Positions 8,172 to 17,638 of a stretch of 64,000 bases of DNA are shown piece by piece. Origin of the DNA: Chitinophaga solisilvae (GTDB lineage Bacteria; Bacteroidota; Bacteroidia; Chitinophagales; Chitinophagaceae); assembly GCF_009928525.1 (NCBI RefSeq), contig NZ_JAABOK010000013.1, forward strand, positions 62,001-126,000, in the 5' to 3' direction. The notes beneath the pieces are model-generated. The model was given only the letters and a program-made list of their open reading frames with translations. It was not told the origin of the DNA and searched no databases. The position numbers and the translations under genes are program-made. Numbering within the stretch: the first letter of the stretch is position 1; every line of letters starts with the position of its first letter.

Positions 8172-10541
8172 TTAATCGGCTTTAAGACTCTTAACCGGAT
8201 TCGCAAGCGCACTTTTAATAGCCTGGGTGCTGACTGTCAGCAATGCAATCAGCAAAGCCAGCAATCCGGTGGCTACAAATACCCAGATACTGACTGTAAT
8301 ACGGTAATCATAGTTTTCAAGCCAGTGACGTATAAAGAAGAAGGTAAGCGGAGAAGCAATCAGGCAGGCGGTAAGCACCAGCCAGATAAATTCCTTTGAT
8401 AACAGCAGCCAGAGATGCACTACCGGTGCTCCCAGTACTTTACGGATTCCTATTTCCCGCGTTCTTCGTTCAGCCATATACGTTGCCAGCCCGAAAAGTC
8501 CCAGGCAGGAGATAAAAATGGCCAGTCCTGCAAAGATGCCGGCCAGCTTGCCCACCTGTTTTTCGAGTGCAAATTTCTTATCAAACTCCTGATCCGTAAA
8601 TGCATATTCAAACGGAGCAGACAGGTTGTTCCGGGAAAAAACCGGCTGCACGGCCGCCAGCGCTTTGGTAATATCAGCGTCCTTTTTCAGTCGCAGGAAG
8701 ATGTTGTTGAAACTACCGGCAAACAAAATCGCCAGCGGATATACCGGTTTATAAGGATCTTTCAGTACTATATCTTCCACAATACCGATAATCGTCAGTT
8801 CCTTACCGCCATATCCCTTCATCTTCCTGCCGATAGGGTCTTTATATCCTATCAGCCGTAGCGCTGCCTGATTCAGGATAACTGCGCCTGAATCGGTCGG
8901 AAACTCCGCTGAAAACGGGCGTCCCTGCAGGAATTTAAGCCCTACCGTTTTTTCAAAATCGTAATCCGCCATGATGGCGTCAAGCGCCAGGTCTGCCTTG
9001 GGATCTTTGCCTTCCCAGGAAAAATCACTCCAGGAATTATAGACTTCCGTCATAGGCTGCGACGCTTTTGATACTGCTTCTACATAGCCCGTGCCCAGCA
9101 ATTCCTGTTTCAGCGCGTCATAATTCTTCAGCAGGTTCGGCGCTGCCCGCACGGTGAGCAGGTTATCAGGATTATATCCTACAGAACGTTGCTGACCGTA
9201 GCGTATCTGCTGATATACGAAAATGGTGCTTACTATCAGCGCAATAGAGATCACAAACTGGGACACTACCAGCACCCGGCGGAAGTTACCGGCTCCTCTG
9301 CCGGAGGCAAATTTTCCTTTCAGTACCCGCACCGGTATGAAGGAAGAAAGATACAACGCCGGATAGCTGCCGGCGATCAGCCCGGTGATGATACAAACCG
9401 CAAACATAGCCGCCAGCAGGAAAACATTACTGAGACGGAAATGTATGTTTTCAAAACCGATATCCCGGATCAGCGGCAGACTCAAAAAGATGATGCCTAA
9501 TGCCATAAAGAAAGCCAGGAAAGCAGTTAGCATGGATTCGCTGAGAAACTGTACTACCAGCTGAATACGGCGGGAACCTGCCGCCTTGCGGATACCTACT
9601 TCCCTGGCTCTTTTCTCGGAGCGGGCTGTAGCCAGGTTCATAAAGTTGATACACGCCACCAGCAACACAAACAATCCGATGATGGCAAACAATCTGACGT
9701 AGGTGATCTTCCCTCCTGTATTCTGCCAGTTTTTAAAATCCTGCTGCAGATGCCATTTTTCGAGGGGATGTAACGTCATATGCTGGTTCTGCAGCTCCTT
9801 GTTTTTTTCTTCCGGCAGGTTATAAATTTTCTGTGAGAAGGCCTCCATCGTCACGCCTTCCTTCAGCTGCACCACATTCATCAGGAAGTTATTCCCCCAT
9901 TCCGTCTGACTCGCTTTCACAAAACTATTATGCTGTAACAGCCAGGCATAGGGAGCCAGGAAATCAAATTCCAGTGAGGAGTTAACCGGTATGTCCTTCA
10001 ACACGCCACTGACCTGGAAGGTAAACCCTTCATAGAGTTGCACGGTTTTACCGATCGGATCGGCTTTTCCGAACAGGGCCTCAGCAAGGGAGGCAGATAT
10101 GATGATATTATCAGGATTATTCAATGCCGTCCGGATGTCGCCTTTGATCAGCGGGAAGGAAAATATCTGCAGAAAGGCAGGATCTACATGATAGCCTGAT
10201 TTGTTATACCTGCTATTACCGGCGATGATGGTAGAATTTACTGTCCATGAAATACGCGTATTCCTTTCTATATCTGCATAGTTATGTTTCAGTTCTTCAT
10301 ACAAGGGTAAGGGAGAAATATGCATGCTGCTTTTTTCACCATTGAAGAGCGTATGGCGAACAACGCGGGCAATGCGGTGGCGGTTGGCATGGAAAGTGTC
10401 AAAGCTGCGTTCATATTGTATCCACAGGCAGATCAGCAATGCGAAAGCCATACCGGAGGCCAGTCCGAAGATATTGATAAAACCAAGTATTTTATTGTTG
10501 GTAATATTACGCCAGGCTACTTTTAAATAGTTACGGATCAT
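8172..10541 (-). CDS. ABC transporter permease, tandem FtsX/MacB type
   Basis: A 789-residue inner-membrane protein with two copies of the MacB-like periplasmic domain and FtsX transmembrane core. The duplicated cytoplasmic motif appears as EKRAREVGIRKAAGS (about residue 315) and ERRTREIGIRKVLGA (about 690). The N-terminus MIRNYLKVAWRNITNNK is typical of the large Bacteroidota family of such permeases. These act with a separate LolD/MacB-like ATPase in mechanotransmission, lipoprotein handling or efflux. No ATPase gene is in the window, so the partner is unknown. Paired TGTCCG palindromes upstream may be its regulatory sites. Confidence 0.92.
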   Translation of the reverse strand: MIRNYLKVAWRNITNNKILGFINIFGLASGMAFALLICLWIQYERSFDTFHANRHRIARVVRHTLFNGEKSSMHISPLPLYEELKHNYADIERNTRISWTVNSTIIAGNSRYNKSGYHVDPAFLQIFSFPLIKGDIRTALNNPDNIIISASLAEALFGKADPIGKTVQLYEGFTFQVSGVLKDIPVNSSLEFDFLAPYAWLLQHNSFVKASQTEWGNNFLMNVVQLKEGVTMEAFSQKIYNLPEEKNKELQNQHMTLHPLEKWHLQQDFKNWQNTGGKITYVRLFAIIGLFVLLVACINFMNLATARSEKRAREVGIRKAAGSRRIQLVVQFLSESMLTAFLAFFMALGIIFLSLPLIRDIGFENIHFRLSNVFLLAAMFAVCIITGLIAGSYPALYLSSFIPVRVLKGKFASGRGAGNFRRVLVVSQFVISIALIVSTIFVYQQIRYGQQRSVGYNPDNLLTVRAAPNLLKNYDALKQELLGTGYVEAVSKASQPMTEVYNSWSDFSWEGKDPKADLALDAIMADYDFEKTVGLKFLQGRPFSAEFPTDSGAVILNQAALRLIGYKDPIGRKMKGYGGKELTIIGIVEDIVLKDPYKPVYPLAILFAGSFNNIFLRLKKDADITKALAAVQPVFSRNNLSAPFEYAFTDQEFDKKFALEKQVGKLAGIFAGLAIFISCLGLFGLATYMAERRTREIGIRKVLGAPVVHLWLLLSKEFIWLVLTACLIASPLTFFFIRHWLENYDYRITVSIWVFVATGLLALLIALLTVSTQAIKSALANPVKSLKAD

Positions 10542-10638
10542 AAAGATGCAGAAAGTTATATTCCGGGTTTCTCCAAAAGAGTACCGGTTTCTTAAACGTT
10601 TGTCTGCCAGTAAATTATGCTTTCACTGACTACATACG

Positions 10639-10677
10639 TTGTCCGTTTTTAAAACGGTATTTGTCCGATTCCGGACA
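10639..10677. promoter_or_regulatory. TGTCCG repeats and palindromes between cfa and permease
   Basis: TTGTCCG occurs at 10639-10645 and 10661-10667. The second copy forms TGTCCG-ATTC-CGGACA (10662-10677). Between them is CCGTTTT-T-AAAACGG (10643-10657). They sit just after the cfa stop and about 100-135 nt before the permease start, so they could be tandem terminator hairpins or activator sites. No clear promoter was found beside them. Confidence 0.4.
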
Positions 10678-10683
10678 GGCTTA

Positions 10684-11829
10684 TCAGTGCAGCTGTATGG
10701 CTGCCGGTCTTCTGGTGAAAGCGTACCCGCCGGCTATGCCGTTACGGGAAAGCACCATCTGCCACAGCTGGCTGCTGCGGGCACGGAAGGTAGCGGCGCA
10801 GGACAGCAGGTAATACTTCCACATCCGGAAAAAGGTTTCATCATATTTTGCACTGAGTTTGTCCCAGTTATGGGAGAAGTTATCATACCAGGCCAGCAGT
10901 GTCTTATCGTAATGTACACTGAAATTCTCCCAGTGTTCCATCACAAAGAGTCCTTCCACGGCCTGCCCTATCTGCCGGATGGAAGGCAGCATGGATCCGG
11001 GAAAGATGTACTTGTTCATCCACTGGTCGGTGAAAGTGGATGAGTTGTTGGAACCGATGGTATGCAGCAGGAAGATACCGTCGTCTTTCAGACAGGCATG
11101 CACCACTTTCATATAGGTACGGTAGTTTTTGTAGCCTACATGTTCAAACATACCGATAGAAACGATGGCATCATACTTTTCGTGCAGGGTACGGTAATCC
11201 ATCAGTTGTATATCAACCGGCAGCCCCTTGCAGCGTTTGCGGGCCAGCTCGGCCTGTTCCGGGGAAATGGTGATACCGGTTACCTTCACGCCGTAGCGCT
11301 CTGCGGCGAACCGGGCGAAGCTCCCCCAGCCACAGCCAATGTCCAGCACATGCATACCGGGCTTCAGGTTGAGCTTGCGGCAGGTCAGGTCCAGTTTATT
11401 CTCCTGCGCGGCATCAAGCGTCAGCGCATCATCCCAGAAGGCGCAGGTATAGGTCATATGCTTATCCAGCATCTCTTCAAAGAGATCATTGCCGATATCG
11501 TAATGTTTTTGTCCGTTACGCCAGGCAGCAGCAGGCCGCTGGTAATTGAAAAGGCGGGACAGTAATATTTCCAGTTTAAATTTAGGCGTCAGCGTTATTC
11601 TGGCATCCAGTTTTTCCCGGAGCACGCGGGTAAAAAATTCATCCAGCTCATCGCAGTCCCACCATTGCTGCATATATGCTTCTCCCATGCCGAGCGAGCC
11701 GGATTCCAGTACGGCGCTGTAAAATTTATCGTTATGTACCTGAATATCCCATGGATTATTACCATTGATAGTGATACCGGCAGAGGCGAGGAGCCGGTCA
11801 AAAATACCTTTCAGACGTTCCGTTCTCAT
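10684..11829 (-). CDS. cfa: Cyclopropane-fatty-acyl-phospholipid synthase
   Basis: A 381-residue SAM-dependent methyltransferase that adds a methylene bridge to unsaturated acyl chains of membrane phospholipids. The SAM site VLDIGCGWGSFARFAAE is evident, as are the family segments YDIGNDLFEEMLD and MTYTCAFW in the first half and SIGMFEHVG downstream. The start at 11829 is preferred to an in-frame codon at 11928: the family N-terminus begins here (MRTERLKGIFDRLL), and a promoter-like TACATTTG lies between the two. Single-gene unit. It likely affects membrane stress tolerance, from family knowledge. Confidence 0.92.
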   Translation of the reverse strand: MRTERLKGIFDRLLASAGITINGNNPWDIQVHNDKFYSAVLESGSLGMGEAYMQQWWDCDELDEFFTRVLREKLDARITLTPKFKLEILLSRLFNYQRPAAAWRNGQKHYDIGNDLFEEMLDKHMTYTCAFWDDALTLDAAQENKLDLTCRKLNLKPGMHVLDIGCGWGSFARFAAERYGVKVTGITISPEQAELARKRCKGLPVDIQLMDYRTLHEKYDAIVSIGMFEHVGYKNYRTYMKVVHACLKDDGIFLLHTIGSNNSSTFTDQWMNKYIFPGSMLPSIRQIGQAVEGLFVMEHWENFSVHYDKTLLAWYDNFSHNWDKLSAKYDETFFRMWKYYLLSCAATFRARSSQLWQMVLSRNGIAGGYAFTRRPAAIQLH

Positions 11830-11925
11830 AGCAAAGAAATTATCAGATGAGTGAACATTTATTTGTTGAAAGTGTATAATGATATGGCGGTTAACGGACC
11901 CCGAATGAAGTTGCTTTCTTAGTAA

Positions 11926-11933
11926 CAAATGTA
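11926..11933 (-). promoter_or_regulatory. Candidate -7 box for cfa
   Basis: On the minus strand this reads TACATTTG, matching TAnnTTTG. No good -33 box is seen. Transcription from here would start near 11918, which supports the downstream cfa start and gives a leader of about 90 nt. Confidence 0.35.
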
Positions 11934-12029
11934 AGAAAAAAAACGATCAGCATGTTCATACAATGCTGTATAGCTGCAGGATGCGGTCGGCAGACAGCCT
12001 CCTGGAAAAAGTATAGGCAGCGTTTCCGG

Positions 12030-14819
12030 CTATTCTGCTCCCGGCAGTTTCTTCAGCATTTCCGCAGCGGTTTTCAACGGTAGCCTGGCTGCCAGCACAT
12101 CAAAATATCTATGCCGGCTCCACAGGTCTTTATTGCCGATGATATACACATATTTTCTGGCGCGCGTCAGCGCTACGTTCAGCATGTTAGGCGACTGTGC
12201 TACCCACTCACGGGCACGGGGGCGCGCAGGATCGCTGCCCAGGATGATAAATACAATATCTGCTTCCTTTCCCTGGAAGGTATGTATGGTACCGCACAGC
12301 AGCTTTTTATGCACTGCCTGGCAATGGTCGGCCACCGATTTAAACGGAGATATAATAAAGGCGGAACGTTTATCGCCGGCCAGCTTCAACGCATCGGCAA
12401 GCCGTCGCAGCACGTCGGTTTCCTCCGGGATGATGTGCCCGTCTGCCCGCTGTGTCTTCACATCTATCCAGCATGCCGGCCCCAGTATAACGGGAACGTA
12501 TTTGTCGCGGGTTACTTTCACCATCTGGTTATCATAGGCTATCTCATTGGCAATGGTGAACATAGGTTCGTCGCAACGCCTGTGCGCCCGCAGTGGCAGG
12601 CCGGTCCATATGCTGCTGCCGTTGCTTCTGACGGCAGTGCCTACACGCGTAATGCGGTCGGCCAGATTTTGCGCGGAATAGTTCACCGGCGACCAGTCAT
12701 TATTGCTGACGCTGAAATGATCCTGCAGCAGTTTGCCCAGCCCTTCCGGCATGGTGACTACCGGCGGAATCTGTAAGGTATCTCCGATGATGATGCTTCG
12801 CCGGGCCCTCCATATGGCCCCGATAGCCGATTGCGGCGTAGCCTGCCCTGCCTCGTCGAGCAGCAGCCAGCCCAGGCCGCCGGCGCCTGTTCGCCGGAAC
12901 AGCCTTTCCACGGATGCCAGCGTAGTGGATACTACCGGTACACAGAAGAAAAAAGTCTGCCACAGCATGTTGGTTCCTGCATCGCTGAGCAATGGCCCCG
13001 CTTTACCGGACAACATACTGAAAAACATATCGAGGTTGGCCCTGAAATATTTGGCATGTACCTGCACTGCACAGGCATGCAGCTCCAGGCTTTTTAAAAA
13101 TATATTGCTTCTGAGCTGATTGATAACCGGAGAGGCATAGGGAGTAAGACGGTGAATATCCGTCATGGGCAGCATGCTGAAACCTTTATCCGGTAAATTT
13201 TCCGGTGATATGCCCCAGGTGTGCGTCAGTTGTTTCCGCAGTTCTTCCATCCGTGCAGGCGCTATCTTTTCTTTAAACAATTCCGGATGTAGCTGCTGCA
13301 TCACACCTTTATGATAGGCAGCGGCTGTCTTCTTAAAGTCTTCATACGCTGTAAGCAAAGATTTCAATGCAGCAGCAGTATCTTCATACTTCTGCATGAC
13401 GGCATTGCTGTCACCGCTGATACTGATATTATCCAGTGTGCGGTTCAGGCCGGAACTGTACCAGTACTTATGTGTGAAGGCGCTGCAGTTGGATGCATTG
13501 CCCAGCACGGCGCTGAGCATGCCCCATGTTTCCCGGTCCTCCGCTACGGCGGCGGCAACTTCAGGAAAGTAGGCGGCTTCAGGAAAATGGTCTGTATCAA
13601 TATTCCTCAGCAGTGGCAGCTCTTTGGAAATATTCTCTACTGCATTGTTATTATTACTGGCGATGAGTATACTATCGTTACCGCATATACGAAGATCAAT
13701 ATCATAGTAAGCAGATTTACCTACCGGTATTCTCCTGCGTTGAAAGAGACTTTTAATATCGCCATCGAGCAACCTTTTGGCGCGACGGAAAATAATATCC
13801 GCCAGCACCTCCCGCAACAGTGTGGTTTTGCCTGTTCCCGGCGGACCATTCACGCCTCTCAGCCCCCCGCTGTTACGCAGGTCATCCAGGGTAAGATGCA
13901 CTGCTGCCTGCTGTGCGCTGTACAGTCCGAATGCCGGAGATGACGGCCAGCGGGCGGGCGACTGAAACGTAGGATTGATGCATTGTATCATCGTTACATG
14001 CTCCTGCAGATCGAGCCGTTTGTCAATAGCCGGATGCGCTTTCAGGTAGTCTGCCACGCCGGCAGGAATTGTGTTGCCTTCCCCCACCCACGATATCAGC
14101 TTATGCAGGTCATTAGCATAGAAGCTGTTCAGAAAAGGGGCTTCTGGTGTTGCAGATATGCCGACCTGTTCGGAAACACAACGGATACAGCTGCCAATGC
14201 TGAAAATATTTTCAGTCAGCTGTTTCAGATCATTCACCTCCTGCTGTAGTGCCTGACTGCTCACCGGCGCAATGTCCTGCAATGCTTCTCCTTCTTCTGC
14301 CGCATGTTCTTCCTCTTCCTGCTTCCAGCCTCCTTCGGGTGTCATCTGAAAGCGGATATCAAAATCAGTATACGCCTTCCGCAGTTCTTCATTGATCTCA
14401 TCGAAAGGACGCTGCTGTTTCAACGATTTCATCGCATAAGGAAAAGCCGCGCGCACATACGATTTATCATACGGCGATCCATTCGCATCCAGCACCAGCG
14501 CAGATAGCCAGGTATTGCCATACAACGGCTCCGGCGCAACGGCATCCGCTTCCTTCACCAGTATACGGATGCTATCCAGCACCTCCTGTTTGGATATACC
14601 GCCAAAATATAAAGTATGCTTCCATTTTTTTCCTTCTTCCGCCACCGCAAAATTTTCCAGTTCCCATGGGAACGGATCTCCGGGCAACAAATCAGCGACC
14701 ACCTTCCTGTCACTCCGGCGCGGCTCCGGCATATCAGGCAGGTTAAAAGCCTCTGCAGCCCTCCATAATTTCAATATGCTGAGGTAATGCGATATGGGGG
14801 TGGGTCTGGACATAACCAT
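12030..14819 (-). CDS. Superfamily 1 (Dna2/Upf1-like) helicase-like ATPase
   Basis: A 929-residue protein. Residues 1-300 are without recognised domain. Walker A GPPGTGKT lies at 325-332. The Walker B-like LLLDEAGQATPQSA and the following IIIGDTLQIPP (motifs II and III) fall around 660-690. Motifs TIHTFQGKEADIVFIILG (V) and NVALTRARKYVYIIG (VI) lie near the C-terminus. These belong to UvrD/Upf1-like helicases acting on nucleic acid with ATP. About 300 residues separate motifs I and II, a large insertion. Neighbours are unrelated metabolic genes, so no pathway is suggested. It could be a stand-alone repair, RNA or defence protein; the sequence does not decide. Confidence 0.8.
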   Translation of the reverse strand: MVMSRPTPISHYLSILKLWRAAEAFNLPDMPEPRRSDRKVVADLLPGDPFPWELENFAVAEEGKKWKHTLYFGGISKQEVLDSIRILVKEADAVAPEPLYGNTWLSALVLDANGSPYDKSYVRAAFPYAMKSLKQQRPFDEINEELRKAYTDFDIRFQMTPEGGWKQEEEEHAAEEGEALQDIAPVSSQALQQEVNDLKQLTENIFSIGSCIRCVSEQVGISATPEAPFLNSFYANDLHKLISWVGEGNTIPAGVADYLKAHPAIDKRLDLQEHVTMIQCINPTFQSPARWPSSPAFGLYSAQQAAVHLTLDDLRNSGGLRGVNGPPGTGKTTLLREVLADIIFRRAKRLLDGDIKSLFQRRRIPVGKSAYYDIDLRICGNDSILIASNNNNAVENISKELPLLRNIDTDHFPEAAYFPEVAAAVAEDRETWGMLSAVLGNASNCSAFTHKYWYSSGLNRTLDNISISGDSNAVMQKYEDTAAALKSLLTAYEDFKKTAAAYHKGVMQQLHPELFKEKIAPARMEELRKQLTHTWGISPENLPDKGFSMLPMTDIHRLTPYASPVINQLRSNIFLKSLELHACAVQVHAKYFRANLDMFFSMLSGKAGPLLSDAGTNMLWQTFFFCVPVVSTTLASVERLFRRTGAGGLGWLLLDEAGQATPQSAIGAIWRARRSIIIGDTLQIPPVVTMPEGLGKLLQDHFSVSNNDWSPVNYSAQNLADRITRVGTAVRSNGSSIWTGLPLRAHRRCDEPMFTIANEIAYDNQMVKVTRDKYVPVILGPACWIDVKTQRADGHIIPEETDVLRRLADALKLAGDKRSAFIISPFKSVADHCQAVHKKLLCGTIHTFQGKEADIVFIILGSDPARPRAREWVAQSPNMLNVALTRARKYVYIIGNKDLWSRHRYFDVLAARLPLKTAAEMLKKLPGAE

Positions 14820-14850
14820 GAGGATGTGTGAACTACCTTAAGTTATGGAT

Positions 14851-15047
14851 TTATTTTATTATTTGGTTATTTGAGATTTGTTTTAAGATTTTGGAATTTT
14901 GGAATTTTTTGATTTTGGAATTTTTAAATGCATCGGAGATTTTCGCATAGATCTTTGCTGCATTTGTAAATCCGAAAATTCCAAAATCCGAAAATTCCAA
15001 AATCTTGAAACAAACCTCAGATCTCAAATAACCAAATAATAAAATAA
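14851..15047. repeat. Long palindrome P2, type B
   Basis: The outer 27 bp (14851-14877 and 15021-15047) match perfectly: TTATTTTATTATTTGG then TTATTTGAGAT. Inner modules are GATTTTGGAATTTT repeats and a central AAATGCA...TGCATTT. Arms are imperfect inside. It fills the divergent gap between the helicase and ThuA-like genes, so any promoter for either must lie in or beside it. Confidence 0.8.
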
Positions 15048-15099
15048 AACAGTTAAATTGTAGGTAGCAGGAAATATCCTGCGGATAACTTCAAAAGAT

Positions 15100-15927
15100 A
15101 TGAGCAAGCTAACGTTCTGCCTGGCGCTCGCCATTATGCTGGGGCTGTTCTTTTGCCGCAGCACTGCCCAGACACCCCGCCCCTCCTACAGGGTTATTGC
15201 TTTCTTCCGGGCGCAGAGTGATGCTGCTCACATCAGCTTTGTTCATGAAGCTAACCGGTGGTTTTCGGAAATGGCAGATGCCCATAATTTCTGCTATGAC
15301 TCCACCAACAACTGGGACAACCTCAACCCGGCATTTCTGGCAGCATATCAGGTGGTACTGTTTTTGGACAGCCGCCCGGAAAAAGAAGCACAACGTAAAG
15401 CATTTCAGCAGTATATGGAAAATGGCGGTGCATGGATAGGCTTTCATTTCGCGGCCTTTGCGCTGACGCCTTCTGACTTCCCGCAGAACTGGAACTGGTA
15501 TCATGATACATTCCTGGGATCGGGCGCGTATGCAAGCAATACCTGGCGGCCTACTGCAGCTATTTTGCGGGTAGAGGCCCGTCATCATCCCGTGACGAAG
15601 GACCTGCCGCCTACCTTCTCTTCTTCTCCCAATGAATGGTATCGCTGGAGTAATGATCTCCGGTATAATCCTGATATAGAGATCCTGCTGCGCATCGACG
15701 ATGGCAGCTTTCCGCTGGGTACAGGTCCGAAGCCTCATGAAATATGGCATAGCGGCTATTATCCGGTAGTATGGACTAACAAGAAGTACAGGATGCTCTA
15801 CGTCAACATGGGCCATAACGATATTGATTATGAACACCATACCAACAGGGAGCTATCCTTTACCTTCAACAATGAAATACAGAATAAAATGATTCTGGAT
15901 GCTTTACAGTGGCTGAGCAGCAAATAA
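15100..15927 (+). CDS. ThuA-like domain protein, secreted
   Basis: A 275-residue protein with a Sec signal peptide (about residues 1-23, ending STAQ). The rest is one ThuA-like class I glutamine amidotransferase-fold domain: start YRVIAFFRAQ, NGGAWIGFHFAAFA in the middle, HPVTKDLPPTF, and the closing segment VVWTNKKYRMLYVNMGHND. The family is linked to trehalose and other sugar metabolism in Bacteroidota and often sits near glycan loci, but its reaction is poorly defined. It faces the large SusC/SusD operon, with stop codons directly abutting. Co-regulation with that operon is not shown. Confidence 0.82.
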   Translation: MSKLTFCLALAIMLGLFFCRSTAQTPRPSYRVIAFFRAQSDAAHISFVHEANRWFSEMADAHNFCYDSTNNWDNLNPAFLAAYQVVLFLDSRPEKEAQRKAFQQYMENGGAWIGFHFAAFALTPSDFPQNWNWYHDTFLGSGAYASNTWRPTAAILRVEARHHPVTKDLPPTFSSSPNEWYRWSNDLRYNPDIEILLRIDDGSFPLGTGPKPHEIWHSGYYPVVWTNKKYRMLYVNMGHNDIDYEHHTNRELSFTFNNEIQNKMILDALQWLSSK

Positions 15928-17517
15928 TCAGTATTTGATACGTACAATGCGGTTGCTGGCCCTGAAGTCATACCTTGTAAAACTACCTACCGCTATCATC
16001 GCCCTTTCGCCCGGCTGCTGGATAATACGTGCCAGTGCACCTGTTACTGCATTCTCTCCCAGTGATATGCCGCCGCTGGTATTATAGGCCGGATGTACTT
16101 TCCCGTCAGGTTGCAGGACAATAAAATTATTCCGCCGTAATCCTTCAAATTCATCGAAGGTGCCGCTGAGAATAATTTCTCCGCCCGGCATTACTGCAGC
16201 ATTGAAGATGTTACCATTAGCGCCCTTATCTACCCTGAAGGAGGGGTCGTAGCTGCCATCTTCCTGCAGGCGTGCCACACGCGGGCATTTCTGACCATTG
16301 TAGCTGTTGAAGGCGCCGGTAATCAGCAGTTTACCATCCGGCTGCCGCGTAAGACTGTAAATACCGTAATCGCCGCCGGAGCCGCTGTTAAAGGTGGCAT
16401 CCAGCGAGCCATCGGACAGCAGGCGGGCAATGCGGGGCGCAGCCTGACCATTGTAACGCGTGAAATTACCCGCTATCAGCAGCTTGCCGTCGGGCAGCAG
16501 CAGGCTGGCGGTGATGAAACCATTAGCGCCTTCCCTGCCACGATGATTGGCCAGGTCATAATTGTAGGAACTGTCCAGAGAACCGTCAGGATGCAGCCGT
16601 ACCAGGTTATTCACCTGAATGGAATCCAGGTGCATGGAATCCAGCCCGCCGGTAGTTACCAGGTTGAAATCGGGTTGTACATAATAACGGAAATTACCTG
16701 TGGCAATCATCTTCCCGTCAGCCTGTACAAACAGTTTTGATACCTGCCCGGAAACCCCGCCATTCAATACGGATACTACCTGCGACTTACCCGATGGCAG
16801 CGTGATGTTACGTGTTTCCAGCGCGCCGTTCTTATACAGACGGGCAATACTGTTTACATAAGCGGTGTTTTCATAGTTGCTGAAACCGCCGCCCACCACG
16901 TATTTACCATCAGGCAGCATGGCCGCCGTAGTAGCGTAGGAGTTAGTCCCCGTTTTCTTTCCGTAGGTAAATGACCGGTCAAGCGTACCATCATGATTGA
17001 TACGCGCCACACGGTTCACTCCCCCATCAATATTGGCATTATCATAATTATCAAATGCACCGGTAATCAGGTATTTATTATCTTCTACCGGCACAATATC
17101 GAAAATAGCATTATTCGCTCCCCTGTTACCGGGAAATAAAGTATCCATTTCAAATACGCCGGTCACCCGGAAGAAAGGACCGAAGAAATACTGCTGTCCT
17201 ACCTGCGCCGCCACATTCCCTGTAGCCGCAGCCGCAGGCACCCGCACACGTACAGTCGTATCCGTTACAGTCACTATATCCGCCTTCGCACCATTAAACA
17301 ACACGGACAACCTGTCTTTATTCACCAGAAAACCCTTCCCCCGTATCGTTACCTCATCGTTCACATTTCCCTTTGCCGGACTGATTCCATCCTTCGCAAT
17401 CAATATTGCCGGCAACACCGTTTCCTGATAAGGATCATTACCACTTGTATTCACCGACTCCTTTTTACATGCCAGCACCATGAACAACATCATTATAAAA
17501 AAAATACATCTTCCCAT
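15928..17517 (-). CDS. IPT/TIG and delta-60 repeat lipoprotein (DUF5008-like)
   Basis: A 529-residue lipoprotein with lipobox Cys17. Residues about 45-115 form an IPT/TIG immunoglobulin-like domain (ISPAKGNVNDEVTIRGKGF). After it come several delta-60 beta-propeller repeats, each with a DGSLDxxF-type start and a PDGKLLITGxF-type strand, about 50 residues apart. I recall such proteins as DUF5008 members of SusC/SusD loci, unverified. It is the last gene of the long operon and is probably displayed on the outer membrane as a substrate-binding or scaffold protein. Its stop codon abuts that of the ThuA-like gene. Confidence 0.75.
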   Translation of the reverse strand: MGRCIFFIMMLFMVLACKKESVNTSGNDPYQETVLPAILIAKDGISPAKGNVNDEVTIRGKGFLVNKDRLSVLFNGAKADIVTVTDTTVRVRVPAAAATGNVAAQVGQQYFFGPFFRVTGVFEMDTLFPGNRGANNAIFDIVPVEDNKYLITGAFDNYDNANIDGGVNRVARINHDGTLDRSFTYGKKTGTNSYATTAAMLPDGKYVVGGGFSNYENTAYVNSIARLYKNGALETRNITLPSGKSQVVSVLNGGVSGQVSKLFVQADGKMIATGNFRYYVQPDFNLVTTGGLDSMHLDSIQVNNLVRLHPDGSLDSSYNYDLANHRGREGANGFITASLLLPDGKLLIAGNFTRYNGQAAPRIARLLSDGSLDATFNSGSGGDYGIYSLTRQPDGKLLITGAFNSYNGQKCPRVARLQEDGSYDPSFRVDKGANGNIFNAAVMPGGEIILSGTFDEFEGLRRNNFIVLQPDGKVHPAYNTSGGISLGENAVTGALARIIQQPGERAMIAVGSFTRYDFRASNRIVRIKY

Positions 17518-17538
17518 AAGATTTTCATTTTAATAATC

Positions 17539-17635
17539 AATAATCATCGCTCAAATCTTCTCACTCATCTTCACTCAACACTTCGCTTACATCTCCGCTC
17601 CTCATTCGCAATTCGTAATTCGTAATTCGCAATTC
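17539..17635. repeat. Half palindrome P3: 12-nt units plus 7-nt array
   Basis: Read on the minus strand, a 7-nt array (17603-17635) is followed by five tandem 12-nt units at 17539-17598: GCGGAGATGTAA, GCGAAGTGTTGA, GTGAAGATGAGT, GAGAAGATTTGA, GCGATGATTATT. No matching second arm exists. It is the clearest view of the 12-nt core module and looks like a one-armed copy of the type A palindromes. It lies inside the operon between two lipoprotein genes, 3 nt from a stop codon. Confidence 0.75.
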
Positions 17636-17638
17636 TCC

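Noticed and set aside
10542..10640. Sigma-54 promoter for the FtsX permease
   Set aside because: A TGGCA stretch is present on the minus strand, but the GC element at the required spacing is missing.
11830..11928. Upstream start for cfa
   Set aside because: The extension does not resemble the family and contains a promoter-like box.
14851..15047. Palindromes as insertion sequences or transposon ends
   Set aside because: No transposase frame lies inside or near any copy, and no target-site duplication was seen. A non-autonomous mobile origin is still possible.
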